A DNA stretch of 64,000 nt from PKWO01 sp036384915 (GCA_036384915.1 DASVLJ010000019.1:62001-126000), one strand, 5' to 3'. Positions 42,637 to 51,664 are shown, numbered from the stretch's first letter. Made by a program: numbers and translations. The notes: generated by a model from the sequence alone, not told the origin.

Positions 42637-42818
42637 GTTGGAATCTCCGAAAAAGTGGGTCTGTGGGTCCATAAGCGCCCGGCTGGCCGGGCCCCTATTG
42701 TGAAACGACATGTGTCTATGCTGTAATACTCCGCGTCCATGGCGAAGCACAAGCCGACCGCAAAAATTGCGGTTGCCGGCGTGGAACGACAATAACGACT
42801 ATCCGAGGAGCAGATGAA

Positions 42819-43187
42819 ATGAGACTTTTCCGTACCCTTTGCCTTGCCTGCGCCATGTTCGCAGGCTTTGCCGCACACGCAGCAGACAAGGTGTTCCCGG
42901 TCAGCGTCAAGATCAACGAATCGATCTCGACCGACGACCGCGGCACAAAATACGACGACCCGCTCGGTGCGGCGCTCAAGGAAGGCAACCTCGGCGAAGT
43001 TGTCGGCGGCGGCAATTCGGTCAACAAGGCCGGTAAGGTCGAGTGGGCCGGCATCGACCTCGAAGTCACCGACCTGCAAAAGAGCATTCCCGTCATCAAG
43101 CAAAAACTGATCGACCTCGGCGCTCCCAAGGGCAGCACCATCGAATATCATAGCGGCGGGAAGAAGGTCGTCGTGCAAGTCCAATAA
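42819..43187 (+). CDS. Small secreted protein of unknown function
   Basis: This 122-residue protein has a clear signal peptide (about 1-21, ending AHA-AD) and a mature part with KYDDPLGAALKEGNLGEVVGGG and VEWAGIDLEVTDLQKSIPVI. It looks like a compact alpha/beta domain. The family is not recognised. The start has GAGGAG eight bases upstream and is preceded by a two-codon ATG-AAA-TGA, probably chance. A GC-rich hairpin follows its stop. Confidence 0.75.
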   Translation: MRLFRTLCLACAMFAGFAAHAADKVFPVSVKINESISTDDRGTKYDDPLGAALKEGNLGEVVGGGNSVNKAGKVEWAGIDLEVTDLQKSIPVIKQKLIDLGAPKGSTIEYHSGGKKVVVQVQ

Positions 43188-43200
43188 ACATCGTCAGCTT

Positions 43201-43227
43201 GCGAAGCCGGCCCGGCGCCGGCTTCGC
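43201..43227 (+). terminator. Perfect 10-bp GC hairpin after the secreted-protein gene
   Basis: The stem GCGAAGCCGG/CCGGCTTCGC encloses seven bases and lies 14 bases after the stop at 43187. There is no clear T-run, only pyrimidines afterwards, so termination would be inefficient or Rho-dependent. A nine-C run follows at 43243-43251. Confidence 0.5.
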
Positions 43228-43393
43228 GCCCCACTTCTTCTGCCCCCCCCCATTCAGCCGTCCCCGGTGCCATCGCCTGCGGAAAACACGCCGCCTGCGG
43301 CAGCCAATGCCCGTTCGCTCCGAACAAGCGGCATAAGCTTCCTTGAGTTAAGCGCAAGCTGCAACGCAGATGCACGACCGACGGGTACAATGC

Positions 43394-43436
43394 AATTTGT
43401 GAGGACCACTCACAAATTATATGAGGAACCCTCATA
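43394..43436. promoter_or_regulatory. Two tandem dyad operators upstream of the TetR gene
   Basis: Dyad 1 (43394-43418) has perfect arms AATTTGTGAG and CTCACAAATT around five bases. Dyad 2 (43420-43436) has TATGAGG and CCTCATA around three bases. They share the pattern TGAGGA-N3-CTCA and are offset by 22 bp, two helical turns. Dyad 2 ends one base before the ATG. Confidence 0.8.
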
Positions 43437-43437
43437 A

Positions 43438-44073
43438 ATGTCAATCAAACCGCCCCAACCTGAAACATCGATCCCGCCCCCAGCAGAAGCCAAGGAGCCC
43501 AAACGAGAGCGCGGCAAGCTGCGCGTGGCCGCGCTCATGAACGCCGGCGGAGAACTGTTCTCCGAAAAAGGCTATGAAGCCACCACCATGACGGAAATCG
43601 CACGGCGCGCCGGCGCCTCGATCGGTTCGCTCTACCAGTTCTTCCCCTCCAAGGAAGCGCTGGCCGAGGCGCTGTTCCTGCGCTATGCGGCGTTTGTCGC
43701 AGAAAAATTCGAGGAGATGTTGAAATCGGCATCCAAGCTGAACGCAACACAACTAGCCGACCTGATCGTCGACATGAGACTGGAAATGCTCTCGCACCGC
43801 GATGCCGCCATTGCCCTGTCGGAATCGATCGGCACCGTCGTCGAGCGGCGTAAGCCGATGCGCGATCTCACCTGCGCCAGGATAGCCGCGATCCTGCAGG
43901 CGATGAACACGGCGTTGCCGAACGAGCGAGCGATGGTATCGGCCGCAGCGATACTGCAAGTCATGAAGAGCGTGCAAACGCTGGCAGCAATGGAGCGCGA
44001 AACCGGCCATCCCTTCGTCGCGGAGGCAAGAACGATGCTTTCCGTTTATATTGCGCACGCGCTGCAAACCTGA
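43438..44073 (+). CDS. TetR-family transcription regulator
   Basis: This 211-residue regulator has a disordered, proline-rich N-terminus, then the TetR helix-turn-helix (about 25-75) in GYEATTMTEIARRAGASIGSLYQFF-type context, recognised by AGASIGSLYQFFPSKEAL. The C-terminal half is a helical ligand-binding domain whose inducer is unknown. It is preceded by two tandem dyads, the likely autoregulatory sites; the second also covers the ribosome-binding site. The regulated genes are not obvious: cheZ follows 113 bases after its stop on the same strand. Confidence 0.9.
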   Translation: MSIKPPQPETSIPPPAEAKEPKRERGKLRVAALMNAGGELFSEKGYEATTMTEIARRAGASIGSLYQFFPSKEALAEALFLRYAAFVAEKFEEMLKSASKLNATQLADLIVDMRLEMLSHRDAAIALSESIGTVVERRKPMRDLTCARIAAILQAMNTALPNERAMVSAAAILQVMKSVQTLAAMERETGHPFVAEARTMLSVYIAHALQT

Positions 44074-44186
44074 TTGTGCGGATTGTGTAAAAACTGGGCA
44101 TGCGTGGAGCAAAGCCCGACGCTTCTCGCTAAAATAGCGACAACGCAGTAAATTCCGCCACGCCCCCATCTTGAAAGACTGATCGC

Positions 44187-44828
44187 ATGAGCGATTCCGC
44201 GAGCCTGCAACATCTGCAGCAAATCAAATCCCAGGAACATCCGCTTGCCGGCATCGGCCATCAAGGTATCGTGCGAGGATTGGATACGCCCGTGTTCGAA
44301 CGCCTCGGCTCCATCGTGCGCTCGCTGCACGACACGCTGCATGAGATCGGCGCGGACAGGGTCTTGTCGGAAGCTGCCAGCGAATTCCCCTCGGCGCGCG
44401 AACGCTTGCTGCACATCGCCACCCTGACCGAAAAGGCAGCCAACACCGTACTCTCCAAGGTTGAAGAGACGTTGCCGCTGCAAGACAAGATGCTCGACGC
44501 GGCAGAAAAACTGCCGCAGGGCCTGCCATCCGAATTCAAGGACTTTGCCGCCATCTCGACCGCCAGTGCCAGGGAAACGCGCGCCGCGCTTTCCGAAATC
44601 ATGATGGCACAAGACTTCCAGGACCTCACCGGCCAATTGATCAAGAAAGTCGTGACCCTGCTTGAGCGCACCGAAACGGAATTGCTGCGTCTCTTGATCG
44701 ATGCCGCCCCGCCCGGCACGATGACGGAAGTCAAGAAAGAAGAATTGATGGCCGGTCCCGGCGCGCCCGGCAGCGTGGCACTCGATCAGGGCAGCGTTGA
44801 CGACTTGCTGGCCGATCTCGGTTTCTAA
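44187..44828 (+). CDS. cheZ: Chemotaxis phosphatase CheZ (orphan)
   Basis: This 213-residue protein has the CheZ long-helix region with the catalytic motif EIMMAQDFQDLTGQLIKKV, which holds the conserved Asp and Gln (DFQDLTGQ), and the CheY-binding C-terminal peptide SVDDLLADLGF. CheZ dephosphorylates CheY-P. It is not next to cheY or other chemotaxis genes in this window, which is unusual for betaproteobacteria. The Shine-Dalgarno match is weak. It is followed by azlC 59 bases later on the same strand. Confidence 0.92.
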   Translation: MSDSASLQHLQQIKSQEHPLAGIGHQGIVRGLDTPVFERLGSIVRSLHDTLHEIGADRVLSEAASEFPSARERLLHIATLTEKAANTVLSKVEETLPLQDKMLDAAEKLPQGLPSEFKDFAAISTASARETRAALSEIMMAQDFQDLTGQLIKKVVTLLERTETELLRLLIDAAPPGTMTEVKKEELMAGPGAPGSVALDQGSVDDLLADLGF

Positions 44829-44887
44829 CTCATTACTGCAGCACCAATCACAGGCATGGCACTCCGGCCGCCCTGCCGCCAACCATC

Positions 44888-45625
44888 ATGTCCCGATTCG
44901 CCTCGTTTTCCGCCGGTGCACGCGACACCCTGCCCATGCTGGTCGGGGCCGCGCCGTTCGGCGTGATCTTCGGCACGCTGGTGCCGGCCAATATGGTTGC
45001 CAACTGGCAGGGCCAGTTGATGTCGCTCTCGGTGTTTGCCGGTTCGAGCCAATTTATCGCCATCGGCTTGATGGGCCAGCATACGGGCATGCTGGTGATC
45101 TGGCTCGCCACCTTCATCGTCAACCTGCGCCACAACCTGTATTCGGCCACGCTGCTGCCGCACGTCGCGCACCTGCCCTCGCGCTGGCGCTGGCTGCTCG
45201 GCGTCCTCCTGACCGATGAAACCTTCGCCGTGGTCGACGCGCATTACCGCAGGCATCCAGGCCACTCCCTGGGGCATTGGTACTTCCTTGGCTCCGGCCT
45301 TGCCATGTACGTGAACTGGCAATTCTGGACCCTGATCGGCCTGGTATTCGGCAGCGCGTTTCCGCAACTGCAATCGCTCGGTCTGGACTTCGCCATGGTT
45401 GCGACCTTCATTGCCATCGTCGTACCGCAATTGAAGCGGCGGCCGCAACTCGCCGCCGCATTGACGGCAGGCGCCGTCGCCTGGCTGCTGCGCGAATTGC
45501 CTTACAAGCTCGGTCTGCTGGCCGCCATTGCGGCAGGTGTCGTCGTCGGCATGCTGTTCTCGCGCGGCGAAGAAACGCCGGCAACAGTCCCCTCTCCGTC
45601 TCCCTCTTCCGCGGCGGAGGCGTAA
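44888..45625 (+). CDS. azlC: AzlC family branched-chain amino-acid exporter, large subunit
   Basis: This 245-residue membrane protein has the AzlC signature ARDTLPMLVGAAPFGVIFG at the N-terminus, FAGSSQFIAIGLM and NLRHNLYSATLLPHVAHLP, and about six helices. With AzlD it forms an exporter of branched-chain amino acids. Its TAA stop overlaps the azlD ATG by one base. The C-terminal tail is short and Ser/Pro-rich. Confidence 0.93.
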   Translation: MSRFASFSAGARDTLPMLVGAAPFGVIFGTLVPANMVANWQGQLMSLSVFAGSSQFIAIGLMGQHTGMLVIWLATFIVNLRHNLYSATLLPHVAHLPSRWRWLLGVLLTDETFAVVDAHYRRHPGHSLGHWYFLGSGLAMYVNWQFWTLIGLVFGSAFPQLQSLGLDFAMVATFIAIVVPQLKRRPQLAAALTAGAVAWLLRELPYKLGLLAAIAAGVVVGMLFSRGEETPATVPSPSPSSAAEA

Positions 45626-45939
45626 TGGGAATCACCCTGACCATCGCCGGCATGGCCCTCATCACGGCCGCCATCAAGGCCTTGATCTTCATTCTCGGCG
45701 ACCGCGTGGCATTCGCACCCTGGCTCAGGAAGGCGCTGGAATTCGTTCCCGTAACGGTCCTCACGGCGATCATTGTGCCCATGGTGCTGGCACCGCACGG
45801 GCATGGCATGGAACTCGATTGGCGCAATCCGCAATTGATCGGCGCCCTGGTTGCCATAGCCGTCTGCCTGGCGACGCGCCGTCAGCTGTTGACCATTATT
45901 GCCGGACTGACAGCCTTCTTCGCCTGGCAGCTACTTTGA
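45625..45939 (+). CDS. azlD: AzlD family branched-chain amino-acid exporter, small subunit
   Basis: This 104-residue protein has three to four predicted helices and the family phrases ALITAAIKALIFILGDRV and ALEFVPVTVLTAIIVPMVL. AzlD is the required small partner of AzlC. The ATG overlaps the azlC stop (TAATG). The last nine bases overlap the end of the convergent alpha/beta hydrolase gene. Confidence 0.93.
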   Translation: MGITLTIAGMALITAAIKALIFILGDRVAFAPWLRKALEFVPVTVLTAIIVPMVLAPHGHGMELDWRNPQLIGALVAIAVCLATRRQLLTIIAGLTAFFAWQLL

Positions 45940-46890
45940 CACAATCTTTTGGTAGTGCTCGGTGCGAAAGCGCAGGTAGTCTTCAGCGCTGCGCCTGGGC
46001 GCTTCGAGCATCGGCAGGTGCCCGATATTCTTCAGGATGACGACTTCCGAGTTCGGCAGCAGGCCGCTCAAGACCTCGGCGGTCCGAACATCAATCGCCC
46101 TGTCATGCGCCCCCCACTCGATCAAGGCGGGAGTGGGCAGGCCGGTGACGTCTTCCTCGACCGATTCCGTCGCGATCTGATCGAAAATCTTTTCATGCAG
46201 CTTGGCATATTTGATCGCTTCCCGTCCCATCACGTTGAGCATCGCGCGCGGGATGAAGGGCGGATCCTCCATCACGAATTCGTAAGTTGCGGCAAATTCG
46301 TCTTCGTTGTGCGCGATCAGGGGATTGCCAGAATCGCTCAACACGATGCGCGCCAACTCGCTCTTCGGCGCGCTCCAGATACCCGCCGCATCGATCAGCC
46401 ATAGACTGCGCACGGTATCGGGACGTTGCGCGGCCCAAGCCATCGCAATCTGTCCGCCCATGGAACTGCCTCCAAGGTCGATCTTGCCCAGCCCCAGGCT
46501 TTGTGCCAGCACTTGCAAGCGGGCCGCCTGCGCATGGGCCGAATAATCGATGCCTTCAGGATGCGACGACTCGCCGAAGCCGATCAAGTCGGGGATGATG
46601 ACGCGGTAATGCGGCGTGAGCCAGCGCGCCACGCGGGTAAAATTGTCCTTGTCTGCGCCGAAGCCGTGCAGCAACACCAGCGGATCGCCTTCGCCGCCTT
46701 CGAGATAGACATAGTGCAAACCATCCGGTGTCGTGATTTCCTTGCGCACCAGCCCGGACTGCCGGCGCTCCGTATCGACGGCGATCTGCGTCGCCTTTTC
46801 CGGTTCGATATACATGAAGGCGACCAGTGCGGTGAAGCACAATAGAACCAGCGCAAACAAGACTTGAAACAGGCGTTTGAGAATGAGCAT
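45931..46890 (-). CDS. Membrane-anchored alpha/beta hydrolase
   Basis: This 319-residue protein has an N-terminal membrane anchor (about 5-27) and an alpha/beta-hydrolase domain. The oxyanion and nucleophile motifs are LLHGFGADKDNF and GGSSMGGQIAMAW, with a catalytic aspartate in WGAHDRAID and histidine in NIGHLPMLEAP. Probable substrates are lipophilic esters. It starts immediately after the P450 stop (TAG-ATG, no gap) and so is the second gene of a P450-hydrolase operon; the two may act on the same compound. It converges with azlD. Confidence 0.92.
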   Translation of the reverse strand: MLILKRLFQVLFALVLLCFTALVAFMYIEPEKATQIAVDTERRQSGLVRKEITTPDGLHYVYLEGGEGDPLVLLHGFGADKDNFTRVARWLTPHYRVIIPDLIGFGESSHPEGIDYSAHAQAARLQVLAQSLGLGKIDLGGSSMGGQIAMAWAAQRPDTVRSLWLIDAAGIWSAPKSELARIVLSDSGNPLIAHNEDEFAATYEFVMEDPPFIPRAMLNVMGREAIKYAKLHEKIFDQIATESVEEDVTGLPTPALIEWGAHDRAIDVRTAEVLSGLLPNSEVVILKNIGHLPMLEAPRRSAEDYLRFRTEHYQKIVSK

Positions 46891-48327
46891 CTAAGTACGC
46901 AGGCTTAACGTGATAGGTAGTGCCGAAGGCGTCATCGTGAAGGTGAACATTTCCTTGACCGGCGGCGCGCTGCGGTCGAAAGTCAGCGTGAAATTGCGCA
47001 CCAGCATGGAGGCGACCATTCTCACCTCGGCCAGGGCAAGGAAACGTCCGGGGCAAAAACGCGGCCCGCCGCCGAAGGGGAACAGCTTGCGTGCCGGATC
47101 GTCGTTGGCCGCCGCGTTGCCGTCGAGCCAGCGCTCGGGCGAAAACACGTTGGGCTTGTCGAAGTTGAGCGCCGACATGCCGCCGCTGCGCAATGCCAGC
47201 AGCAACATGGTACCGGCCGGTACAAGCAGATCGCCGACGGCAATTTCCTTGTTGGTTTCCATGCCCATGATGGGCGCTACGGGTTTCAAGCGCATCGCCT
47301 CGTTCGTGGCTGCATCGAGGTAGGAAAACTGGTCCAGGCCGGCGAAATCCTGCAGCACCATGTGCTCGCCCATTACCGTATCGGCTTCGCTGCGGATCGC
47401 CGCCGCGACATCGCCATGGCGGGCGACGAAATTGAGCAGCCAGGCTATGGTATTGGATGTCGTATCCTCGCCGGCAAAAACCATGGTGATGGCATTGCCG
47501 ATCACATGCTCGTCGGTGAAGCCGGAATCGGGTTCGTCTCGCGCGGCCAATAGCGCCTCGAGCATATTGGCCGGCTTGGCGGCGCGTTCCGGATTTTCCG
47601 CCAGTCCGCGCCTTGCCTCATCGATGAAACCGCGCACCGCTTGCTCGATGCGCAGCGCGGCGGCATCGGCCGCGCGGTCGGCCGGGAGCTTGACAAGGCG
47701 CCAATACGCAATCGGCGCCGTCAGGCGCCGCGCAATGCGGTAAAAGATCAATTCGATGTCGCGCTGCAGCGGATTGGCATCGTGCTCGAGGCAATTGACG
47801 TCCTGCCCCATGGCCAGGCCCAGGGTCACGTCCAGCGCATAAGCCTTCAAGTCACGCAGCACGTCCACTCGCCGCCCCGTGATGACGGCAGCCATCCAGC
47901 GCCGGCGCAGGCGCTCGGTCATCATGACCAGGGTCGGATAGAAGCGCTTGATCACCTCCGGCATCAAGCCGCGCATGACCAGTTTGCGCTCCCTGCGCCA
48001 TTCCTCGCCTTCGTGGGTAAACACCCCCGAGGTACCGAGTTCGGCCAAGATGGTTGAAGTACGCGAAGAGCGGCGCAAGGCGTCGGGCCGGTCACGCAGC
48101 AAGCCGGCGATCAGTTCGATATCGGAGACGACCAAGATGGGCTTGCGGCCCAGCTTGATCTTATAGAGAGGCCCGAACTCACGCGCCCAATTTTCCAGGC
48201 CTTGATGAAATTGCAAGGAATCGAGTTGCCAGGCATTGCCGAGCAGCGGCAAACCCTTGGGACCGGGCAAATCGCTAATACGGCGCAAAGGCGCGGCCAC
48301 ATGGCCGGCATTGACGGATGCGTCCAA
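46891..48327 (-). CDS. Cytochrome P450
   Basis: This 478-residue P450 has the haem-binding motif FPFGGGPRFCPGR with Cys425, the I-helix AGEDTTSN oxygen-binding motif, and the ExxR pair in NEAMRLKP. It is longer than most soluble bacterial class I P450s and resembles fatty-acid hydroxylase-like or CYP102-like types, although no reductase domain is fused. The start is a TTG at 48327 with CGGAG six bases upstream; no nearer ATG or GTG fits. It forms an operon with the alpha/beta hydrolase. A redox partner is not seen here. Confidence 0.9.
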   Translation of the reverse strand: MDASVNAGHVAAPLRRISDLPGPKGLPLLGNAWQLDSLQFHQGLENWAREFGPLYKIKLGRKPILVVSDIELIAGLLRDRPDALRRSSRTSTILAELGTSGVFTHEGEEWRRERKLVMRGLMPEVIKRFYPTLVMMTERLRRRWMAAVITGRRVDVLRDLKAYALDVTLGLAMGQDVNCLEHDANPLQRDIELIFYRIARRLTAPIAYWRLVKLPADRAADAAALRIEQAVRGFIDEARRGLAENPERAAKPANMLEALLAARDEPDSGFTDEHVIGNAITMVFAGEDTTSNTIAWLLNFVARHGDVAAAIRSEADTVMGEHMVLQDFAGLDQFSYLDAATNEAMRLKPVAPIMGMETNKEIAVGDLLVPAGTMLLLALRSGGMSALNFDKPNVFSPERWLDGNAAANDDPARKLFPFGGGPRFCPGRFLALAEVRMVASMLVRNFTLTFDRSAPPVKEMFTFTMTPSALPITLSLRT

Positions 48328-48453
48328 GACTGACTCCGTGAGACGGGATGCTATGACTTTATCATAGTTGCATCATCGAATTCGTTCCTATGGCGCGCGA
48401 GAAAATTAGCTACACTATCGCATTACCCATAAAAATTATTACGGAGTAAAGCA

Positions 48454-50019
48454 ATGACCCTACGCCCGATAGCGCTCGCCGCTGCCCTTTTGGCCTGTAC
48501 GCTTGCCTTCCCCACACTGGCCGCCACGGCCAAGCAGCCCGCCAAGGCCCAGGCCCACGCTGAAGACGGCATCGCCTGGTTCAAGGGCGACGTCGATACG
48601 GCTTTCGCCTATGCCAAGAAGCACAACAAGCCCCTGTTCCTGTACTGGGGCGCGGTCTGGTGCCCACCCTGCAACCAGGTCAAATCGACGGTATTCAACC
48701 GCCAGGGCTTCATCGAGCGCTCGCGCTTCTTCGTGCCGGTGCATATCGATGGCGACAGCCCGAGCGCGCAAAAGCTGGGCGCACGCTTCAAGGTGCGCGG
48801 CTATCCGACCATGATCCTGTTCTCGCCCGACGGCAACGAAATCACGCGTCTGCCCGGCGAAGTCGACAGCGAGCGTTATCTGCAAGTGCTCGAGCTCGGC
48901 ATGAGCGCCGGCCACTCGGTCAAGGACACGCTTGCTCTGGCCCAGTCGGACAGCAGCAAGTTGACGCCGGAAGACTGGCGCCTGTTGGCCTACTATTCCT
49001 GGGATGAAGACGAGGGACAGATCGTGGCCGCCAAGGAGCTGCCGGCCACGCTGCAAAAACTTGCCGCGGCCTGCCCTCCTGGCGATACCAGCGCGCACCT
49101 GGGCCTGAGCGCGCTGGTGGCTGCCGCCACGGCCGAAGCGCCGAATCATCAAGCAAACCAGCCGGCGACCGACAAAGCTGCAGCCAATGCGCTCCTGCTG
49201 CACGTGCTGAGCGACGCCAAGCTGGCGCGCGACAACATGGATATTCTGACCAATTATGCCGGCGACATCACCGCCTACGTCAGCGCCGCCGGTACGCCCG
49301 AGCGCGCCAGGCTGACTGAAACCTTCAATGCCGCGCTGGAAAAGCTGGCCGACGACACCACCCTGTCCAAGGCCGACCGCATCGCGGCAGTCGATGCCAA
49401 GGTCGCCATCGCGCGGCTCGACGCGCCGCAAGGCCCGCTGGCGCCGGCGCTGATCGAGGAAGTCAAGCAGCGCGTGGCTCTGGCCGACCGGGAAACCACC
49501 GACCTGTACGAGCGCCAATCCGTCATCAACAATGCCGGCCATACGCTGACCGATGCCGGCCTGCTCGACGAATCCGATGCGCTGTTGAAGGCGGAGCTGA
49601 AGCGCTCGCACTCGCCCTACTACTACATGCTCTCGCTGGCAGCCAACGCCAAGAAGCGCGGCGACAATGCCGCAGCGCTCGATTGGTACGAGCAAGCCTA
49701 TGGCGCATCCAAAGGCCCCGCCACACGCCTGCAATGGGGGGCCAACTACCTGTCCAACCTGATCGATCTGGCCCCGGCCGACGACAATCGCATCGAAAAG
49801 ACCGCCGACAGCATCATCGGCGAACTGGCCGGCACACAGAATGCGTTCTATGAGCGCAACCGCACCGCACTGGAAAAGATCGGTAAAAAGATGATTGCCT
49901 GGAACGCCGGCGGCGCGCATGACGCGGTATTCAAGCACGTACACCAGGAATTCCAAGGCGTGTGCGACAAGCTGCCGGCAAGCGACCCGCAAAAGGCGAC
50001 TTGCGCCGCGGTGATGTAA
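48454..50019 (+). CDS. Periplasmic thioredoxin-fold protein with helical repeat extension
   Basis: This 521-residue protein has a signal peptide (about 1-23), a thioredoxin domain (about 40-160) with WCPPC in LYWGAVWCPPCNQVK, and a long helical C-terminal region (about 165-521) with TPR-like repeats such as AALDWYEQAYGASKG. It may act in periplasmic disulfide exchange or scaffolding; no specific partner is apparent. It is monocistronic. The frame opposite it is also fully open, but the codon pattern favours this strand. Confidence 0.85.
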   Translation: MTLRPIALAAALLACTLAFPTLAATAKQPAKAQAHAEDGIAWFKGDVDTAFAYAKKHNKPLFLYWGAVWCPPCNQVKSTVFNRQGFIERSRFFVPVHIDGDSPSAQKLGARFKVRGYPTMILFSPDGNEITRLPGEVDSERYLQVLELGMSAGHSVKDTLALAQSDSSKLTPEDWRLLAYYSWDEDEGQIVAAKELPATLQKLAAACPPGDTSAHLGLSALVAAATAEAPNHQANQPATDKAAANALLLHVLSDAKLARDNMDILTNYAGDITAYVSAAGTPERARLTETFNAALEKLADDTTLSKADRIAAVDAKVAIARLDAPQGPLAPALIEEVKQRVALADRETTDLYERQSVINNAGHTLTDAGLLDESDALLKAELKRSHSPYYYMLSLAANAKKRGDNAAALDWYEQAYGASKGPATRLQWGANYLSNLIDLAPADDNRIEKTADSIIGELAGTQNAFYERNRTALEKIGKKMIAWNAGGAHDAVFKHVHQEFQGVCDKLPASDPQKATCAAVM

Positions 50020-50025
50020 CAACGG

Positions 50026-50949
50026 CTAAAAGCCGAGGCGGCGGTACTGCGCCTCGGCGGCTTCCAGGCACCCCGGCAAAGTTCCCTGCTGCGGCACCTC
50101 GCAAAATGCGCTGCCCGGCCGCTTGGAGTGAAAACGGCAGCGTTCACGTATGTTTTCCAGCATGGATGCGTCGATCTCCATGCCCAAGTGCCGCGCCAGC
50201 CGCGACATCATGTCTTCCGCACCCAAACGATAGTCGAGCAGCAGGTTGCGACGATCAACTGCCAGCTCGGCGAATCGCGCATAGTAATACGTCAGCACCC
50301 TGCCCAGCCAGGCATCGGCATCCCCGACCACCTCCCCCTGCTGCATGCCGAACAGCTCCGGTTCGAGCAAGCCCGGCACGGCATGCGTTCCGCGCTGTGC
50401 GCGCTGCGAGCGCAACACGTCTTGCGGAGCTCGGGTGAGCAGAATAAACGGCGTATCGGGATAAAGTTCGCGCAGCAAGCCCGCATAGCGGACGTGCCAG
50501 CTGTCGAGCTTGACGAACAAACGCTGTTCGCCGAAGCGCCGGTTGCCGAGCAGCGAGATCGCCGCCTGCACCATGCGGCCATGTCCGGGCAAGGCATCCT
50601 TCATGGGCAGCCGCAACAAGGCATCGATCAGGGGCGCCTCCGACAACACGATGTGGCGCGGATCGAGACCGAGCAATTGCGCCAGCAATGTCGAACCGCA
50701 ACGCGAGACATGGAAGATGAAAGCGGTCGGCGGGACCGGATCGATCAGGCCCGCCGCATGTTCGAGAAAATCGAGCGAGCTGAGGCTGGGATAAGCATCG
50801 CCGTTGGGCGGTTCGCCAAGGCAGCGCGTGACGGTTTCTTCAAAGAAGGGCTCGGCGTAACGCCGTCCGGCGCGCGAGAACCACCGGCACAGCCATTGCC
50901 CGCGATATTCGAGCCGGTATGGCACCCAGTCCGCGGCCGGCTCGCTCAT
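50026..50949 (-). CDS. Sulfotransferase-family protein
   Basis: This 307-residue protein carries the PAPS-binding P-loop in FIFHVSRCGSTLLAQLLGLD and FILLTRAPQDVLRSQ, the 3'-phosphate-binding region. It transfers sulfate from PAPS to a hydroxyl or amine acceptor; the acceptor is unknown. ATG 50949 overlaps the stop of the upstream hydroxylase-like gene (50946-50949), so both should modify the same molecule or act together. It converges with the thioredoxin gene six bases away. Confidence 0.87.
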   Translation of the reverse strand: MSEPAADWVPYRLEYRGQWLCRWFSRAGRRYAEPFFEETVTRCLGEPPNGDAYPSLSSLDFLEHAAGLIDPVPPTAFIFHVSRCGSTLLAQLLGLDPRHIVLSEAPLIDALLRLPMKDALPGHGRMVQAAISLLGNRRFGEQRLFVKLDSWHVRYAGLLRELYPDTPFILLTRAPQDVLRSQRAQRGTHAVPGLLEPELFGMQQGEVVGDADAWLGRVLTYYYARFAELAVDRRNLLLDYRLGAEDMMSRLARHLGMEIDASMLENIRERCRFHSKRPGSAFCEVPQQGTLPGCLEAAEAQYRRLGF

Positions 50950-51620
50950 TGCAAGGAAAGGATCAGCTTGTGCGCAGCCTCGGTTCCGATCAAGCGCAAC
51001 TCCGCGATCATGCGCTCGCGCGTGGCCGCATCGGGACGCATCGCCTCCGCTTCGGCTGCGAAGTCGTAGCCGGCGCGCGCAAACACATCGTCGCTCCAGA
51101 CGTTGCGTTTGCAGTCGATGACGAGATTGACGCGCGCCGCCCCGCCGCGGTTTTCCACACTGTGCGGCAGGCTGAAATCGCCATACCAGCACTCCCCCGC
51201 CCGCATCGCAAGACGCTGCCCGCCTATCAGGAAATGCACGTCTTCCGAGGTGGCAAGCGGCACGTGAATGCGGAACACGCCATGGCGATAAGCGGTACAC
51301 GGATCGCAATGCTCCTTGATGACGCTGCCGGGCGCGAGATTCAACAGGCGCGCCGATTCGAGTTCACACGCGAAACGCTGCAGTACGTGGCTGAAGTACG
51401 GACACTGTGCCAGCAATTCCGTGTCGCGGTAGCTGCTGCCGGGGTGGGACAGGATATCGCCGGCCGTACCGGAAGCCGAGCGCAGGGCGATACTGGTCCA
51501 ACTGCCGGAATAATCCTCGGCGTGGAAATGCGCCGGCCATGACAACGCTTCGCATGTACGCAGATCGCGCAGCAAGGCGACAGGGTCGAAATCGAAAGGC
51601 AGGCGCAGAAAGGCTTGCAT
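50946..51620 (-). CDS. Aspartyl/asparaginyl beta-hydroxylase-like Fe(II)/2OG oxygenase
   Basis: This 224-residue protein has the beta-hydroxylase core: IKEHCDPCTAYRHGVFR (first metal histidine and basic residues), FLIGGQRLAMRAGECWYGD and SLPHSVENRGGAARVNLVIDC (second histidine and 2-oxoglutarate arginine). It probably hydroxylates a peptide or small-molecule substrate. ATG 51620 lacks a good Shine-Dalgarno sequence; a GTG at 51638 would add six residues. It overlaps the sulfotransferase gene by four bases. Confidence 0.85.
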   Translation of the reverse strand: MQAFLRLPFDFDPVALLRDLRTCEALSWPAHFHAEDYSGSWTSIALRSASGTAGDILSHPGSSYRDTELLAQCPYFSHVLQRFACELESARLLNLAPGSVIKEHCDPCTAYRHGVFRIHVPLATSEDVHFLIGGQRLAMRAGECWYGDFSLPHSVENRGGAARVNLVIDCKRNVWSDDVFARAGYDFAAEAEAMRPDAATRERMIAELRLIGTEAAHKLILSLQ

Positions 51621-51664
51621 GCGGCCGGGGGCGCCCACCTGTTTGAACGGCGGGCGCCGCTTCG

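Noticed and set aside
43243..43251. A run of nine C residues that might support phase variation
   Set aside because: It is between genes, more than 180 bp from the next start, and does not lie in a promoter spacer that I can recognise.
48460..50022. A 520-residue open frame on the minus strand opposite the thioredoxin-like gene
   Set aside because: It has no signal peptide or known motif, its composition is that of a complement of a GC-rich gene, and the plus strand has WCPPC and a normal signal peptide. It is a shadow frame.
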